Shown: piece by piece, positions 63,591-64,000 of the stretch
Numbering within the stretch: position 1 is the stretch's first letter
Layout: each line of letters starts with the position of its first letter
Origin: Pristionchus mayeri
Lineage: Eukaryota; Nematoda; Chromadorea; Rhabditida; Neodiplogasteridae
NCBI GenBank assembly: GCA_036245805.1
Contig: BTRK01000001.1
Location: 13,268,001 to 13,332,000, forward strand
DNA: 64,000 nt
Reading direction: 5' to 3'
Made by a program: the position numbers and the translations under genes
The notes under the pieces: model-generated
Database searches by the model: none
Told to the model about the DNA's origin: nothing
Seen by the model: the letters and a program-made list of their open reading frames with translations, nothing else

Positions 63591-64000
63591 ACACATTTTG
63601 CCATGAGCAACCATATTTAACTCTTACGTTATGAGCATAATTCACTATGTTATAATATCTTGGACGATTTGTTTCGCAACTCGGCTCGATTCTGAGCAAT
63701 ACAAGCGATTGAATTATCAAAATTAACTAACGCTTTAGACTTTTCACATTCGCTCTCGAACGAGGGTTGGCCACTTTCTACTGGAAATGGTAGAATTGTT
63801 TATTTTAATGAATTTATTAATACGAGATAGGTACGAACGCCAAGCTACAGACACTATGGTAGCAATATTTATCATTGAATTGAACAATGTATTTTTGGCA
63901 GCAGTAAACGCTACAGGATGGTTAATAGGTGCAAGTTCATATTAACGAACTGACATAATTTCTAAATTATTTTAGGATGGTGGAGCTTCAGTCAAAATGT
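63591..64000. other. Last 410 bp, nothing recognised
   Basis: AT-rich DNA. GCAG near 63902 followed by TAAACGCTACAGG could belong to a gene continuing beyond the window, but no frame is convincing. Confidence 0.3.

Overview
This is nuclear DNA of an animal, most likely a nematode. Genes have many short exons with consistent GT-AG phases and TTTCAG/TTGCAG-type acceptors, two chemoreceptor-type 7TM genes are present, and small secreted cysteine-rich proteins are duplicated in tandem. A diplogastrid/rhabditid-like nematode fits, but the species cannot be fixed from the sequence. Mobile DNA and long inverted repeats fill more than half of the window.

Region 1 (0.1-20.8 kb) holds three chromatin-type genes. 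A histone H3 variant of CENP-A type lies on the minus strand (7766 to 142, six exons in perfect phase). Its 6.3 kb fourth intron contains a non-LTR retrotransposon remnant, into which a 4.9 kb palindromic element has inserted at a TA. Next is a JmjC histone demethylase of the KDM2/KDM7 type (11338-16670, +), with a 1.9 kb palindrome in its last intron. Then comes an acidic protein with repeated Myb/SANT-like units (17475-20771, +). A mariner transposon has landed inside one of its exons, and removing the element restores the reading frame exactly.

Region 2 (20.8-27 kb) is a repeat island: fold-back elements, a Tc1-type element, a broken fragment resembling the N-terminus of the JmjC gene, and a third copy of the same mariner.

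Region 3 (27-56 kb) is a cluster of small secreted proteins that I cannot assign to a known family. At least five members occur (27.2, 34.3, 42.2, 45.5 and 53.5 kb). They share an exon plan, identical intron phases, a C-x(n)-C-A-Y-x-Y-x-I-P-K exon and a short last exon with a final cysteine. At least two are decaying. Interspersed are a secreted PAN/apple-like gene with a maT transposon in its first intron, a duplicated pair of membrane-protein gene fragments on the minus strand, a small C2H2 zinc-finger gene, and a 5'-truncated RTE-type retrotransposon.

Region 4 (56-64 kb) has a Str-type chemoreceptor (minus strand) with a mariner-like non-autonomous element in an intron, part of a second receptor (+), and a 1.25 kb palindrome.

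Exon structures were derived by eye from splice sites, phase and family similarity. No searches or transcripts were available.
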